From positions 2,266,001 through 2,330,000 of the forward strand of contig BSBK01000869.1 of NCBI GenBank assembly GCA_027943335.1: a DNA stretch of 64,000 nt. The letters run 5' to 3'. Made by a program: the position numbers and the translations under genes. Below are positions 21,331 to 33,109 of the stretch, piece after piece. The notes under the pieces were generated by a model that searched no databases, had not been told where the DNA came from, and worked only from the letters and a program-made list of their open reading frames with translations. This DNA is from Chamaecyparis obtusa. Lineage: Eukaryota > Streptophyta > Pinopsida > Cupressales > Cupressaceae. Numbering within the stretch: the first letter of the stretch is position 1; every line of letters starts with the position of its first letter.

Positions 21331-22270
21331 TACCAAAAAATCCTCGACTATAACCTCATTATTCCTCTTTGGCTCTACTTGAAATCTTGCCTCTAAGAAA
21401 ACTTCATTCATTATGTCTAGTCTATTATGAGTAAGATACAATAAGCCACCAACCATTGATCTATACCTAGACTGGTTTACTTTTGGACTCTCATCATCCT
21501 TTGTAAATTTGTATCTAGTCATCATGGGTGTACCTACTAGTTTTGAGTCATCAAAACCAAATTTTTTCAATAACTTCTTCACATACTTGGCTTGATATAT
21601 AAATATTCCTTCATCTAATTGAATAATTTTCAATCCCAAGAAGAATTTCATTTCTCCTATCATGGACATTTCAAATTCTTTTTGCATTTCTATGGAAAAT
21701 TATTGACTTATCTTGTCATCACCTCCAAATATAATGTCATCAACAAAGACTTCAACAATTAGATTTTTCTCATTATCAATTTTGAAGCATAAATTACTAT
21801 CAGCATTCCCATTTTTGAAACCAAGCTTAAGTACCAAGCTCTATGAGCTTTTTTAGTCCATATAGGACCTTTTTAAGTAAACATTCCATGTCTTGTTGAT
21901 CAGCCAGTTGCAATCCATCTGGTTGTTCAACATATGCCTCTTCTTCCAATTCTCCATTCAGAAAAGATGATTTGACATCCACCTTTTAAACTTTGAAATT
22001 CTTATAAGAAGCATATGCAAGAAATGGTCTTACTACTTTCAATCTTGTCACAGGTGCAAAAGTATCTTCATAATCAATACCTTCCATTTGTGCATAACCT
22101 TTACAAACTAATCTTTCTTTATTCCTCACAAATTCTCCATCTTCATTTAGCTTATTTCTGAATACCCATTTGGTGTCAATAAAAAATTTATTTATAGGCC
22201 TCGGAACAAGGACCCAAGTGGGTTTTTTTTCAATTTGTGTCAACTCTTCTTTCATTTCCTTGTACCAATT
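21313..22270 (-). pseudogene. Copia reverse transcriptase, element 2
   Basis: Minus strand, three pieces. The N-terminal part (22255-21989) has NKFFIDTKWVFRNKLNEDGE, RLVCKGYAQMEGIDYEDTFAPV and RLKVVRPFLAYA. The active-site block VEVFVDDIIFGG lies at about 21740, so both aspartates remain. The C-terminal part (21687-21316) has MSMIGEMKFFLGLKI, IFIYQAKYVKKLLKKFG and YRSMVGGLLYLT. Pieces are separated by stops and frameshifts, so no enzyme can be made. Typical Ty1/Copia RT; the wording of the blocks fits SIRE/Tork-type plant elements. Confidence 0.9.
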
Positions 22271-22899
22271 TTCATTCTTGCAAGCTTCTTTGACATCATT
22301 AGGCTCAACTTCTGAAATTAGACATGGTTGTTCATCGACAATTCTTCTTCTTGTTTGAACACCTTTATTCTTACCTCCAATTATTTGATCTTCAAAATGA
22401 TTTAATCTAACATACCTTGATGTTTTTGGTCTTACTTCATCCTTTTTTCCTTCATCTTCTTCACTTGTATTAGCTTCATCGATCTGATTTATTGTACCTC
22501 CTTAAACTTCTCTCTATTCCTTTTGTTGATCTTTCTGGATTGAAATGTTATTTTAATCATTAGAGTCATATCCTCCTAAATTGGATAAACTTGCTATGTT
22601 TTCATCCACTTTTACACTTTCACTTTCTACTATCCTTTTCAACCCTTGGTTATTACATTTATAGGCCTTTCACTTAGTTGAGTATCCAAGAACTATGCCT
22701 TCATCACATCTTGCATCAAAATTTCCAATGTCTTCATCTCTCTTGATATAGCATTTATAGCCAAAGATCCTAAAGTATTTGATAGTAGGAACATTTCCAC
22801 ACAAAAATTTATAGGGTCTTTCCTGTGTCTCATTTTATTTGTACTTGATTAAGAGTGTAAACTGCAGTGTTGACTACCTCTTTCCAAAACATTTGTGTA

Positions 22900-23411
22900 A
22901 CTTTTCCTTCCATCATCATGGTTCTTGCAGTATCAAGAATTGATTTATTATTCCTTTTAAAAAGTCCATTATGTTGTGGTGTCCCTGGGGCTGAGAACTA
23001 CCTCTTGATTCCATTTCTTTCAAAAAATGATTTGAACGCATTTGATGTGAATTCACCACCTCTATCTAATCTTAGACACTTCACCTTTAATCCTATCTCG
23101 ATCTCTACCAAATTCTTAAAGATCTTGAACTTATCAAGTGTTTCATAATTTTGTTTCAAGAAAGTAACCCAAACCATTCTATAGTAGTCATCAATTAGTA
23201 GCATAAAATATCTACCACCTTGCATGCTCCTTACCTTTGTTGGTTTGCATAAATCAGTATGCACTAGATCAAGAAGTCTATTAGAGTTTTCAACTTTAGA
23301 TCTGAAGGTAGTTCTTTTTTTCTTACCTATTTGGCACTACTTGTTTGTGACATTGGTAGGCTTCTTCCCTTTAGGTAAATCTCTAACAGCAATCTTGGAA
23401 CTCAATGTCAT
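22900..23411 (-). pseudogene. Copia integrase, element 2
   Basis: Minus strand: AVRDLPKGKKPTN near 23380, then VHTDLCKPTKVRSMQGG, FMLLIDDYYRMVWVTFLK, and GLKVKCLRLDRGGEFTS with FERNGIKR (frame 23264-22998). The D, D and E positions of the catalytic core (HTDL, DDY, DRGGEF region) are present. An LINE fragment at 23418-23630 separates it from the protease/GAG-pre-integrase part. Between 22270 and 22900 only scattered pol-derived sequence remains. Confidence 0.85.
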
Positions 23412-23417
23412 AACATT

Positions 23418-23630
23418 GTTTGGCTGCTGTTGTTTTGCTGGAATTGTGATGCTGGTAGTTCTACTGGCATTTTGTGCTAGGGGGGCATTGTAAGGTTACT
23501 CTTTTTCCCCCAGCTATTTCACTTATATCTAAGCTAATTCTTTTTATTTTTTGGGGGTTAAAGTTCCCTTCAAAAATTGAATGTATATGGTTTCGGGGCC
23601 TATTCAAAACCTATTTTTACCATATTCAAA
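23418..23630 (+). mobile_element. 5'-truncated LINE 3' end inserted in the Copia pol
   Basis: About 213 bp matching 27131-27345, the 3' end of the ORF1-bearing LINE: both contain CTGGTAGTTCTACTGGCAT, CTAAGCTAATTCTT, GAATGTATATGGTTTCGGGG and CCTATTTTTACCATATTC. AACATT borders both sides (23412-23417 and 23631-23636), a short target duplication. The flanking Copia frames join sensibly once it is removed. Strong 5' truncation fits target-primed reverse transcription. Confidence 0.7.
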
Positions 23631-24112
23631 AACATTTTATGCCACAACCAACTTTCATCAATTTGAGAAATCAAATAATTTTTTTGACCATTATTAAAAT
23701 GGAGTACATTAACTTTTGTTTTTGAACTAGTAACAATTTCTATTCCAAAATCATTCACAATCTTACATGTGTCATCCTTGAAATTTCTTCCATAACCTTT
23801 GTCTATTAGTTGTCCAACGCTAATAAGGTTGTGCTTCAGGCCTTCTACATACAACACATATTCAGTAGTAGTCTCTCCATATAAAGAGATATATCCTCTT
23901 CCTCTAATCATGCCACTAGTATTATCTCCCCATCGTACCATTCCACCATCATACCTCTCAAGGTTTAAGAATTTTCCCTTGTCACCATTCATATGGTGAG
24001 AGAAACCACTATTAATAATCCACTCATCCCTTTTGATAACTTGAGTAGCTAATGTATTTTCCTCAACAATACAACTAGTAGAATCATTATGAATAGATCT
24101 ATTGATTTGCAT
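23631..24112 (-). pseudogene. Copia protease and GAG-pre-integrase region, element 2
   Basis: Minus strand frame 24112-23600: WIINSGFSHHMNGDKGKF (the protease DSG motif reads NSG, so the catalytic Asp is lost), FLNLERYDGG, GRGYISLYG, then YVLYVEGLKHNLISVGQLIDKG and the pre-integrase WLWHKM block. The last part of that open frame before 23630 is from the LINE insertion. Confidence 0.85.
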
Positions 24113-24940
24113 TCATCATCTTTAATAGAAACATATACTAATTCATCTCCAATCTTCTCTCTCTCTCTCTCTTTTTCTTCAAGTTCTCTTAACTCTTTTT
24201 CATATTTTGATACTTTTATTATAGAGCCTTCACCATGATCCAATCTATGCATGTCTCTTCCTCATATTGTAGCCTTGAAAGGTGATTCAATTTTGGGTAA
24301 AGAATCGCCAAAATCACCCATCTCAAAAGAAGATAACTTACCAAGCAATGTGTCTCTTGTCACAGTAGCAACAGTTATGATTTCCTCAATAGAAGAAAAT
24401 TTTATCTTTTAAGTAGGAGGTAGAGATCTTAGCACCTTTGAAATAATCTCTCCTTCATCCAATACACCACCATCACATCTAATGCTATAAACTAATTCAT
24501 TTATCTTTAACATGTAAGATTCGGCGTTCTCATCCTAAAACATTCTCAAGGATTCATACCTTCATTTCAATCTTTATAACTTGGCTTGTTTGACACATGC
24601 ATCACCTTCATGTAGGGTTTCTAGCTTTGTCCAAATCTAATGTGTAATCTCCAACTCCATCACATTTGTATACTTTGTATCTAATAGGGCACTTAGCAAG
24701 GTTTCCTTTCCTCTAATGTTATACTCAAATTGTTTCTTCTCATCTGGTGTAGTTGTAGATAGATCTACAAAAGGAGTATAGGAGTTCTTTGTGATGGTCC
24801 AATATTCATCTCCAGTGCATCTTAAATGAGTGATCATCCATCCTTTCCATATGGGGTATTTTTTTCCTTCAAACCTAGGACTATCCTTCCTATAAGTTTT
24901 TATATTGAGTCTCCCTCAAGTTGTTAGGCTTCCTTCAAGG
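24113..24940 (-). pseudogene. Copia Gag (UBN2-type), element 2
   Basis: Minus strand: FEGKKYPIWKGWMITHLR near 24870, then CTGDEYWTITKNSYTPFVD and EYNIRGKETLLSALLDTKY (frame 24837-24637), the standard N-terminal block of plant Copia Gag. Further left, a Glu/Lys/Arg-rich segment (24252-24049) corresponds to the spacer; a CT-repeat at about 24154-24172 lies within it. Several stops. Confidence 0.8.
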
Positions 24941-24947
24941 GACCAAA

Positions 24948-24959
24948 GCTCTGATACCA
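24948..24959 (-). promoter_or_regulatory. Primer-binding site (initiator tRNA-Met type) of Copia element 2
   Basis: Minus strand TGGTATCAGAGC, the standard Copia primer-binding site complementary to the 3' end of initiator tRNA-Met. Two bases separate it from the LTR end at 24962. Confidence 0.9.
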
Positions 24960-25127
24960 ATTGTTAATAATATGGAAGTGAAAAACTAAGAGGGAGGTGG
25001 AATTAGTTGTTCCTAAGACTTTAAATTTCAAACCCTTATTCCTCAAAAGCCTTAAACTTTAATACCCTTAACTTTGATTTGATTTGAATGAAATATGAAA
25101 CATGCATGCAACTAACAATTAGAATCA

Positions 25128-27346
25128 AACATTAATTGTTGCTGCTAGAATGGTTGCGGGTGCTGGGGTGACGCTGGTTGATGTGGGTTCATCAGTTGTT
25201 GGTGCTTCTGCAAGAGGTCTGAAGGTCACTGGAGATTCTGCTAGTGTTGGGCCGACGCTGGTTGCTGGGGGTTCACCGATTGCTAGTGTTTCTGCTGGGG
25301 TCCGCTAGTCACTGGTGCTTCTGTTGGGGGTTCGAAGGTCATTGGTGCTAGGGTGACACTGGTCGCTAGAGTTTTGTCAGGCACTGGTGCTTCTACTGGG
25401 GGCTCATAGGTTGCTGGTGCTTCGCTATCTACTGGTGGGACGTCGATTGTCTTGTCTAGGGTTCTATCTCCTGCTAGAGGTGTTCCTAGGTAGTTGCAGG
25501 CCCCAAAGGTCATTGGTGGTTCTAGGGTTTTGCTAGATGCTAAGGACGTTGGTCATTGGGGGATCACCGGTAGCTAGTTCTTCTACTAGGGGTTTACAAT
25601 TCATTGGTGTTGCTAGGGCAACGCTGGTTGCTTCGGCTAGGGCTTATGCGACAGTCAATGTTCAGGTGGTTTCTACTACTCGGAAGGATATTGTTCCTCA
25701 TAGTGCCTTTCTAGTCAGTCCCCATATTTCTGTTGAGTTGGATGAGGATACTCTCTTTGAGATTGATGCGAAAGCCTCTATTTTTTCTAAGCATGGGTTG
25801 ATTTGCATATTCAAGGGTTTCTAGCCCTCTTTTCCTGATCTTCATTCTTGGATTTTTGGTCATTGGGAACCTCTAATCTTTGGTACAATCTATATCTTCC
25901 CTATGGAAAAAGGCTTTTTCATGGCTAAATTTGATAATGTTGAGGATAGAAATATTATTTTGTGTGCAAACTTCTTTAGTTGGGAGGATCATTTTATGCT
26001 ATTGTTGAAGCCATGGCATTCTGATTTTTCTCCATCTTCTGAATCATTTGATTTGCAACCTATCTAGGTTAGGCTTCCTAATCTTCCCCTCCATCTTTGG
26101 ATTGACTCCGTTCTAGAGACTATGGGGGATGCTATTGGGGAAATGTTAATGGTCGATGAGAAATCTTTGGATTTATTCCATTCTACTTATGCTCGTATCC
26201 TGGTGGATATTGATACCTCTAAAGGCCTGCCTTCAGAGATTAAACTTTTTTCTCCCGAGGGTAGAAGCTGGATTCAACAATTGGACTATGAAGGCCTCCC
26301 CTTCAGATGTAGAAGATGCTTTAAGACTAGTCATGTTGCATCTCAATGTGATCTTCAGAGACATGATAAGCTCGCTTCATGGTGGAAGGGGGCCTCTTCT
26401 CAGCACTATACAGTGGAGAAGGTTTGGAGCTTTGCGCATGTGGTTGAGTAGGTTGTTGGCCCTGTTTCTAGTCGATCCTATGGTTGTTCATGTTCCTTCT
26501 CCTACTTTGTTTTTTGCTGTCTCTTTTGCTCGTACAATTGGTTTGTCTTCCAGCAATTCTTTTGATGTTGGGGTTTCTCTAGCTGGTTCTGTTCTTGCTA
26601 GGGTCTCTGTGTCTACTTGTTTCTCTATTGGTTATGTTCTTGATGGAAGTAATACTTATGTTGGTGGTGTTCCTCTTATTACTTCTAGTTCTGCTAGGTA
26701 TACTATTCCTTCTGCTGGTAGTACAAGTGTTGGATTGTCTGCTAAGGCTGCTGGGTCTGCTGGCATCCTTCCAGCCAGTTCTATTTCAGAAGCTCCTACT
26801 AGTGCTGGGAAGTCTGGCACTGGCTGTATGGCCATTGTAGGTGTTGTCCAGACTTCTCATGATGTTTCTATTGTGGTTGGCTCCTCTCCTGCCTCTGACT
26901 GGCAAGAGAAAGCTTCTTTGGTAGAGGAGGGATGGACTACTGTTATAGGTAAACATAATAAAAAGTCCCCTCTAAATTTTGATATGACTCTCTGCTCCCA
27001 GAAGAAGGGAGGCAAAGGAAAATCCTAGGATTGTTTAGGGTGCCTGTTTTCCCTAGACACTTGATGTTGTTGTAAAGCATTTGCTTTACACATTTGGATT
27101 CAGCAGTTTGAGTCTTTATGTGTATCTTTCATTTGGCTGTTGTTGTTTTTCTGGAATTGTGTTGCTGGTAGTTCTACTGGCATTATGTGCTAGGAGGGTA
27201 CAGTAAGGTTATTCTTTTTCCCCCAGCTGTTTCACTTAGATCTAAGCTAATTCTTCCTATATTCTAGGGGTTACAGTTCCCTTCAAAAACTGAATGTATA
27301 TGGTTTCGGGGCCCTTTCAAAACCTATTTTTACCATATTCAAAAAT
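25128..27346 (+). mobile_element. LINE-like element with ORF1 but no ORF2
   Basis: Flanked by AATTAGAATCA at 25117-25127 and 27347-27357, an 11-bp target duplication inside the Copia LTR. It holds a low-complexity 5' part (repeated GCTGGTG / GGTGCTTCTGC phrases, 25140-25560), an ORF1-like frame, and a 3' region ending TTTTTACCATATTCAAAAA. The 3' region follows directly on ORF1: there is no endonuclease/RT ORF2 and no room for one. The 3' end is shared with the fragment at 23418-23630, so it is a real family terminus. Non-autonomous, presumably mobilised by a full-length LINE. Confidence 0.7.
25640..27028 (+). pseudogene. LINE ORF1 (DUF4283 and CCHC zinc knuckle)
   Basis: Frame 1 runs from about 25640 with two stops where Trp is expected (25822 and 26068). 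It shows the DUF4283 region (KGFFMAKFDNVEDRNIIL, LLLKPWHSDFSPSSE), VRLPNLPLHLWIDSVLE, YARILVDIDTSKGLPSEIK and the zinc knuckle (FRCRRCFKTSHVASQC). Near 26440 the frame shifts to frame 2, which runs to 27028 with a Ser/Gly/Val-rich linker and a basic C-terminus (EEGWTTVIGKHNKKSPLNFD, KGGKGKS). The paralogue at 33650-34760 has the same order. Plant LINE ORF1 proteins bind the RNA. The N-terminal half of the open frame starting at 26156 is out of register and not real. Confidence 0.8.
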
Positions 27347-29070
27347 AATTAGAATCACATCTATACAATTTGATACAAGACATTTTATCATGGAAACCCT
27401 GTTAGAGGAAAAACCACAGTGGAGTTGATTACCCATGATAAGTAAATACCTTGTTAGAAGCATAAACCTATTACAATGTATTGGGAATGCACATGCATTC
27501 AAACTCACTGCCTAGAGCTCACTGCTCAAATGAAAATCCTCGAGCTAAAACCCTAACGAAGGCTCACTGCCTTATAATCTACAATGATCTAAAGTGTTTG
27601 TGAACTGGATAACAACATCAACCTTATGCCAAAGTCAGTTCCATTGAAGTACAATAAGGTTCTCTGATCTAACTCTCTCTAACTCCTGTAGATGAGAAAA
27701 TTAGCCTTCAAGAGATCATGTAATACCTCTTCTATGGTGATACTTAGACTTTGCTGATTTGGACATTTTTATTATGATGGTCAGGATTATACATTTACAT
27801 TTATGTTTTGTGAATGATGATATGATGGATATGCTCATTTATGGTTATCATTTATATGTTTATGAGATTAGAAAACCATCTATTTTTATATGTTTTATGG
27901 ATCTAACCCAATGATTTGAATCTAACCATTATCATGATGTTTTATGTTTCATGGATATGTGTCTGATGTATTTTCATGACTCAGGATGAAGTCGTAGTTA
28001 CTCACTTAGTTGAGGTCCACACGATGTATCGATCCTGGTCATCTGCTTGCATATATCTGATTTGTATATCCATATGTATATATATGTATCTCTTCTTGGG
28101 GATGCAGGATTGTAGGTATCGGGTATCATCTCCACCTGGCTTCACAAGTCTGAGCGATCCCTCAAAATCCTCGATCGTTGTTGTTGTTATGGAGATATCA
28201 CCAGGTTCCACAGGAAGAAACTTCACCTTTGATCCTTTTATCCTTAGGTGGGAAGTGTCGAGTCAGTCCCTTATGTGGATATATTATGTGACCTCTCGGT
28301 TTACTAGTTTTGTGCGTCTTGTAGTTAGTTTCTTGTCTTTTGTATTCATTATGAATGAAGTTTTGAGTATAGTAGTTCTAGTTGTCTTTATGGTACGTTC
28401 AATTTTATTAATAGATTATTGATGTGAATTTGAGGGTATGATTTAGTAATTTATCTTTATTATTAGCTACTTATGTACTAGCAGATCTTGTTAGGAACAA
28501 GTTAGTATGTGATTGAAATATGTGATTTTAATATCAATAATAATAAAGAATTTTATGGTATTATCTTTATAATATCCATAATAACAAAATGTCTATGGCA
28601 ATAAAAATAATAAATATTTTAATAATAGTGGTATGTTTCACCTTGTATATATATCACTGTTGTATTTTGTAAAGAATATGGATTAAGTGTGTAAATAAAT
28701 AATATGCTTTATAATAATAATATTATGTTTGCAATAATATTTATAATAATAATAATATATGTACACAGGCATATGGGTGCACACATATGCATATGCATAC
28801 ATATATTTATATAATTATTGGTGAGTAAGTAATTATTACATTCTATTAATGAATAATTAGATTAGTTAATGATATGGGTGTAAATAATAATTATTATTAT
28901 TAACTTCCCTAAAGTAAAGGAAACATAAATTTGTTTACGGTAGTAGATAAGTATAGTTATATCTCTTCCGGAAAAAGGCTTTAATAATATTATTTAAGCT
29001 TAACTATTAACGGATGGATGGTTGGGATGGTTGCACCAGTTGGATTACCTGTGCAACCACCTCCTCCATT

Positions 29071-29078
29071 CTATATAT
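29071..29078 (+). promoter_or_regulatory. TATA box of the long LTR
   Basis: CTATATATAG, a strong TATA element, preceded by a GGTTGCACCAGTTGG / CTGTGCAACC imperfect palindrome. Start of transcription would be about 30 bp downstream. Assignment as LTR promoter depends on the LTR call. Confidence 0.4.
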
Positions 29079-29456
29079 AGGAAAGATTTCCTATGTGAAG
29101 GGGGTTGGTTTTTGGAGAAGAGTTGATTTCGAGGAGAAGATTAGTATTATTATTGTAGGAAAATTTATATTTTTGAGGAGAGAAGTCCCTTATTCTTTGA
29201 GTTTGGCATTTGGATTGTTATGGGTAGAGGCTGGAAGATTGCAAGCAGAGGGATTCAAAGGAGTGCTGGAAACGTTGGAGAGGATTTGATCTTCCTTCAT
29301 CAACCAATTTTCGCAGGACTCCAGGTTGGAATCCATCCTGAGAAATAGATTTATTTTATAGTATGAATGTGGATTTTTAGATTTGTTGAAAGTTTCTGTA
29401 TGTGGTATTATTATTGCAAAACATATGTGTAATGTTGTATTATTATTGTATTGTGT

Positions 29457-29573
29457 AAGGTTAATATATTAATGTGTTATGTAATAATATATTATTGCAG
29501 AAGGTTGATACATTAATGTATTCTACAATAATGTATTATTACAGAGTGTTGAAGTATTAATGTATTATTGTAG
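29457..29573 (+). repeat. 44-bp tandem repeat, 2.6 copies
   Basis: Units at 29457-29500, 29501-29544 and 29545-29573, each with AAGGTTGATACATTAATG and (A/G)TATTATT(A/G)CAG. AT-rich and non-coding. Confidence 0.6.
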
Positions 29574-30221
29574 TATGTGAAACATTATTGCATTATTGGT
29601 GATAGTGTACATTTTGCCAACTGTCTATACATTATATAAATGTTGTATTATTGTATTACAAATGCTATAATAATGTATTATTCTTTCATTTGTCAACTGT
29701 AATATTCTGTCAAAATAATATATGTTTCAAGAAAATTAATTTAGAGTTCTTTTCTTCTTTTCAAAAAAAAATATAATATAAAACAAAAAAATAAAATATA
29801 AAACAAAAAAAAAAGTAAAGATTGAAATGATAAATTTGGGAAGTGGGGCCACCACCTTCCCCACTCCCCTACGGCATTTAACCGTAGCAGCAGGCACTGC
29901 TACGACAGTACCTGACTACTACGGCAACGGGTACTGCAGTAGCAGTACCTGACTGCTATGGCCACGGGCTAGTGAAGTGCGCAGGGCGCGAGTTAGTGGG
30001 GTGCAGGGCCCGCAAGGTCCCCCCCACAAGTGACTTTTAGTTAAATTATTTTTATGGTAGTTTGTTTTAGTAATATATTTAATTTACTATTAAATTTAGT
30101 CATTGTTTCATAGGAATTTCATACTGTAGTGTAATTTATAAATATTTGATTTATAAATGAAAACTATATTTGTTTATTTAAGTTTTAGAAATGTAACATG
30201 TGGATTTTTAATAATATTTGC

Positions 30222-30303
30222 TTTATACAGGTATAACATTTAACATTTAAGTATAAGTTTACGATACTTTAATTCCTTATACTTTAAGTTATACCTGTAT
30301 AAA
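30222..30303. repeat. 82-bp palindromic (MITE-like) repeat
   Basis: Near-perfect hairpin: TTTATACAGGTATAAC ... GTTATACCTGTATAAA with arms extending inward through (C/A)TTTAAGTATAAG. A relative sits at 45973-46046 inside intron 1 of the RING gene, and the homology continues about 150 bp beyond the palindrome (ATAGGTTCCAGC..C.TAGGAGTTAAG), in opposite orientation. Confidence 0.6.
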
Positions 30304-32947
30304 TGGATTAGGTACCTTTTGGATTGATTGGGATAGGTTCCAGCCTCCTAGGAGTTAAGTTACAACTAGTTTTTATATTTTTAACAAAATCAGACTTAGT
30401 CAAATTTCAAGCTTAGTTAGATTCCAGGTTTAGAATGAAATCTATGGAGCATTATCTTTTGGTATATGGTATTTAGTGTAAACCTTAATCTTATCCATTA
30501 CTTGTTTGGTGGAGGTTATGTTCAGTGCATTTAGATGCCTTAATAGGGTTAGGATGTGTTTAGGAATTAGTGTAGGGTTTAGAGTTTTCCAAGAGGATCA
30601 GGATATTCTAAACATCCTTAAACATTCCTAATCTCTCTAAACATCTATAAACTATCTTATTATTTTCTACTCTTATAGGAGTTCTCTAATGTGTTATAAT
30701 GTGCTTTTGCTATGTGTGTGATGTGTTTGTGATATGTGGGTTAAGGGTAGAAAACCTAACGACACCTAGTGAGTGGCTCTTAGTGCAGGGATGGGGCCCT
30801 AAGTGGCTAGAACTAGGATAACCAACTGAAGAGTTATTTAAGAAGTGAAAACTTAATTAAATTTATGGGAATGGGTTCAAACATTAAAAAGATTAAATGT
30901 GCCTCGCCCATGCCACTAGTGCTAGTAAAGGCTATGGATGGGAGTGGGAGAAGGTACCTATGCGTAGGTACGATCGAATGGCACTTGTCTGTATGAAAGG
31001 CATTCGATCCCGCATGTGCCTACTTGGGGGTCGGGGCCCAGAGTGGCTAGTACCAGGACAACTCAAGGAGTGAGGGCTATGCGATGACACTCACTTAGGT
31101 TGTTTCTTAGAGTTTCTACCCAAGCCTTAGAACCTTTTGGGGAAAGATTTATACTTTGATCATCTTTTATTTACTAATTGGGAAAGGTTACCCAACCCTA
31201 GGTTTGGCCTAGCTATTCCTTCTTTGTGGACCTTGGTGTTTATCTCCTAGCATGGGGGAGTGGGCCTTTTAGGCATCCACGTGGTTGGGTGGTAAATATT
31301 TTATTGAGGTATCTTTTGCGGATGCAGTGTTTGAAGATTCATGCTTGTTTATGTACCAATTTTTTAAGAATAAAGGCTTTGTAATTATCTTTCATGATGT
31401 AAAGTTATTGTTACCTCCTGAGCGGAGATGAATGTAATGTAATCATTGATGTAATTTAAAATGATGTATTTGGAATGGGTAGATTTAAGAAAAGGGAAAA
31501 AGGGAGATGTGAAATGTATGTATAAGATGTAGATTGGAAAAGAAAAAGGATTTGGTAACATTTCAAGTATGTTAGTATGCTTCTTATTATTGATTAAGTG
31601 AAAAAGGCTATTGAAGAACAAATGTATTATTTGTAATGTATCAAATGATTTAGATGATTCTATTTGATTTAAAGGTTGTATTGTTCATAAAGAATACTTA
31701 GGAATATAGATGATTTTAAATGGAAAATCGAAATGAAAGCACTTTGTAGTTCTTAATAAAGAATCTTATAGTGATATGGTGTAATTTGCTTTGAGAACAT
31801 TATCTTGTTGTTAGTTTACTTAATGGACTTAAATGAATCATGCATTAAATAGAAGGGAACCTTGGGAGGAAACTAAGTTTAAGTTTTGTTCATATAATTG
31901 TTTTGAAAATTCAAAAATTTTCATAAATCATTACTTAGGTTTTTCTTTTACAAAGAGAATCTTTGTTCTCTTCCCCGGTTCCCTTGCGGGGCATGACAGA
32001 TTGCAACCACTACTCTACAATAAATATTCCACTTCTGCACCTACTGATTTTTCCCTAATTCATCATTTATATCAAGAACTAGGTTGGCCAAACCTAATTC
32101 ACCACCTCTTCAAATCATTGTCCCAAATCTCATATTTCAAATCCTTCTCTGACTTTAAATCATCGTGCCACGATTCATAATAACCACCTCGAGATCATAA
32201 ATCTCCCATATTTCATGGTTTACCACTTGCGCAACGTGATTTACCAACCTAGTCAATCAGGAACATAAATAATAATAAAATTATTATTACTGGCTGAAAG
32301 TTCCACCAATCTAATCATTTTGATCCATGTGTATTGCTAGCTCATTAAGAGCATACTTCAAGAATATCCTATAGCATCATTATAAACACTCTTCTACACA
32401 AATCCATCATGGCCATTAGATTTGCCAACCCCTTTTCAACTAAACCTTAAGAACACTGTCAACAAGGCTCTATTACAATAAAAATATGCCATGTAGACCT
32501 ATGAAGTATAAACCCTTTGAGTTGAAGACACTTGAGTATGTCCCAAACACACTCCTAGGTTTTCTCCAAGAAATTATAACTTGATTGTACACACCAAACC
32601 TCTTTTTATCTTCCTTTCAACATTGTCTATCACCATGTCTGCCAATCATCAATTCTAAACTTGAATCATGCCTAAATCTTCATGAAATCCTCTGAAACTT
32701 GGAGTTAACTAAGTGTTGACCCTCTTCAAACATATCCCATGTGTGTAACTTCATACCTTCAATATTCTATCCTCACCAAACCTCTGAACATCCTGTTTCA
32801 CTTGCTAACCTACAACAATTAAGTTAGCAACAAACAAATAACTCTTTTAATGTATTCCTTTGATTTCTCTAACATGTTGATATCCCTTTGATTCCTCTGA
32901 TATGTTGACATCAATGACAAAATATCTAATATGCCAATATGCCAACA

Positions 32948-33100
32948 CCCCAACTTTGAATAAAATATTATTTTTTCTTACTTAAAAAGCCATTGAAATT
33001 ATATATTGACACTCTTTTCCCAACCTTAAAAATATTGGAATATTACAATATTAACTAATTGTAAATAATAAAATTATGAAATAAACTTATCTATTATTTA
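32948..33100. other. Short AT-rich spacer
   Basis: Between the Copia LTR end and the second LINE relic. Nothing recognised. Confidence 0.4.
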
Positions 33101-33109
33101 TAAAATACA

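Larger units (their letters stand above)
27719..31998 (+). mobile_element. Probable Gypsy (chromovirus-like) solo LTR, 4.3 kb
   Basis: Begins TGTAATACCTCTTCTATGG, like the TGTAATACCCC openings of several plant chromoviral LTRs, and ends TTCCCTTGCGGGGCATGACA, a common ending in that group. Flanking bases are GATCA and GATTG, so the target duplication matches only at three of five and is weak evidence. Copia LTR sequence lies on both sides. It contains a TATA box (29071-29078), a 44-bp tandem repeat (29457-29573), a GC-rich block (29880-30030), a palindromic repeat (30222-30303), and a repeated GGGGCCC(A/T)..GTGGCTAG(A/T)AC phrase at about 30792 and 31034. Open frames inside (27976-28422, 29014-29289, 31385-31621) have no recognisable domain. 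Such a long LTR is unusual, and nested extra material is likely. Confidence 0.4.
24962..32947 (-). mobile_element. 5' LTR of Copia element 2, split by two insertions
   Basis: On the minus strand the LTR begins at 32947 with TGTTGGCATATTGGCATATT and GTCATTGATGTCAACATATC, and ends at 24962 with CTCTTAGTTTTTCACTTCC..TTATTAACA beside the primer-binding site. Native LTR sequence remains at 31999-32947, 27347-27718 and 24962-25127, about 1.49 kb, in line with the sister LTRs (1.2-1.4 kb). The gaps hold the LINE (25128-27346) and a Gypsy-like solo LTR (27719-31998). A decayed 26-bp duplication (TTTGATT(T/C)CTCT...) lies at 32867-32915. Confidence 0.6.

Noticed and set aside
26156..26440. N-terminal half of a 290-codon open frame
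   Set aside because: Out of register with the DUF4283/CCHC frame, which is the real one in this part; only the part after about 26440 belongs to ORF1.
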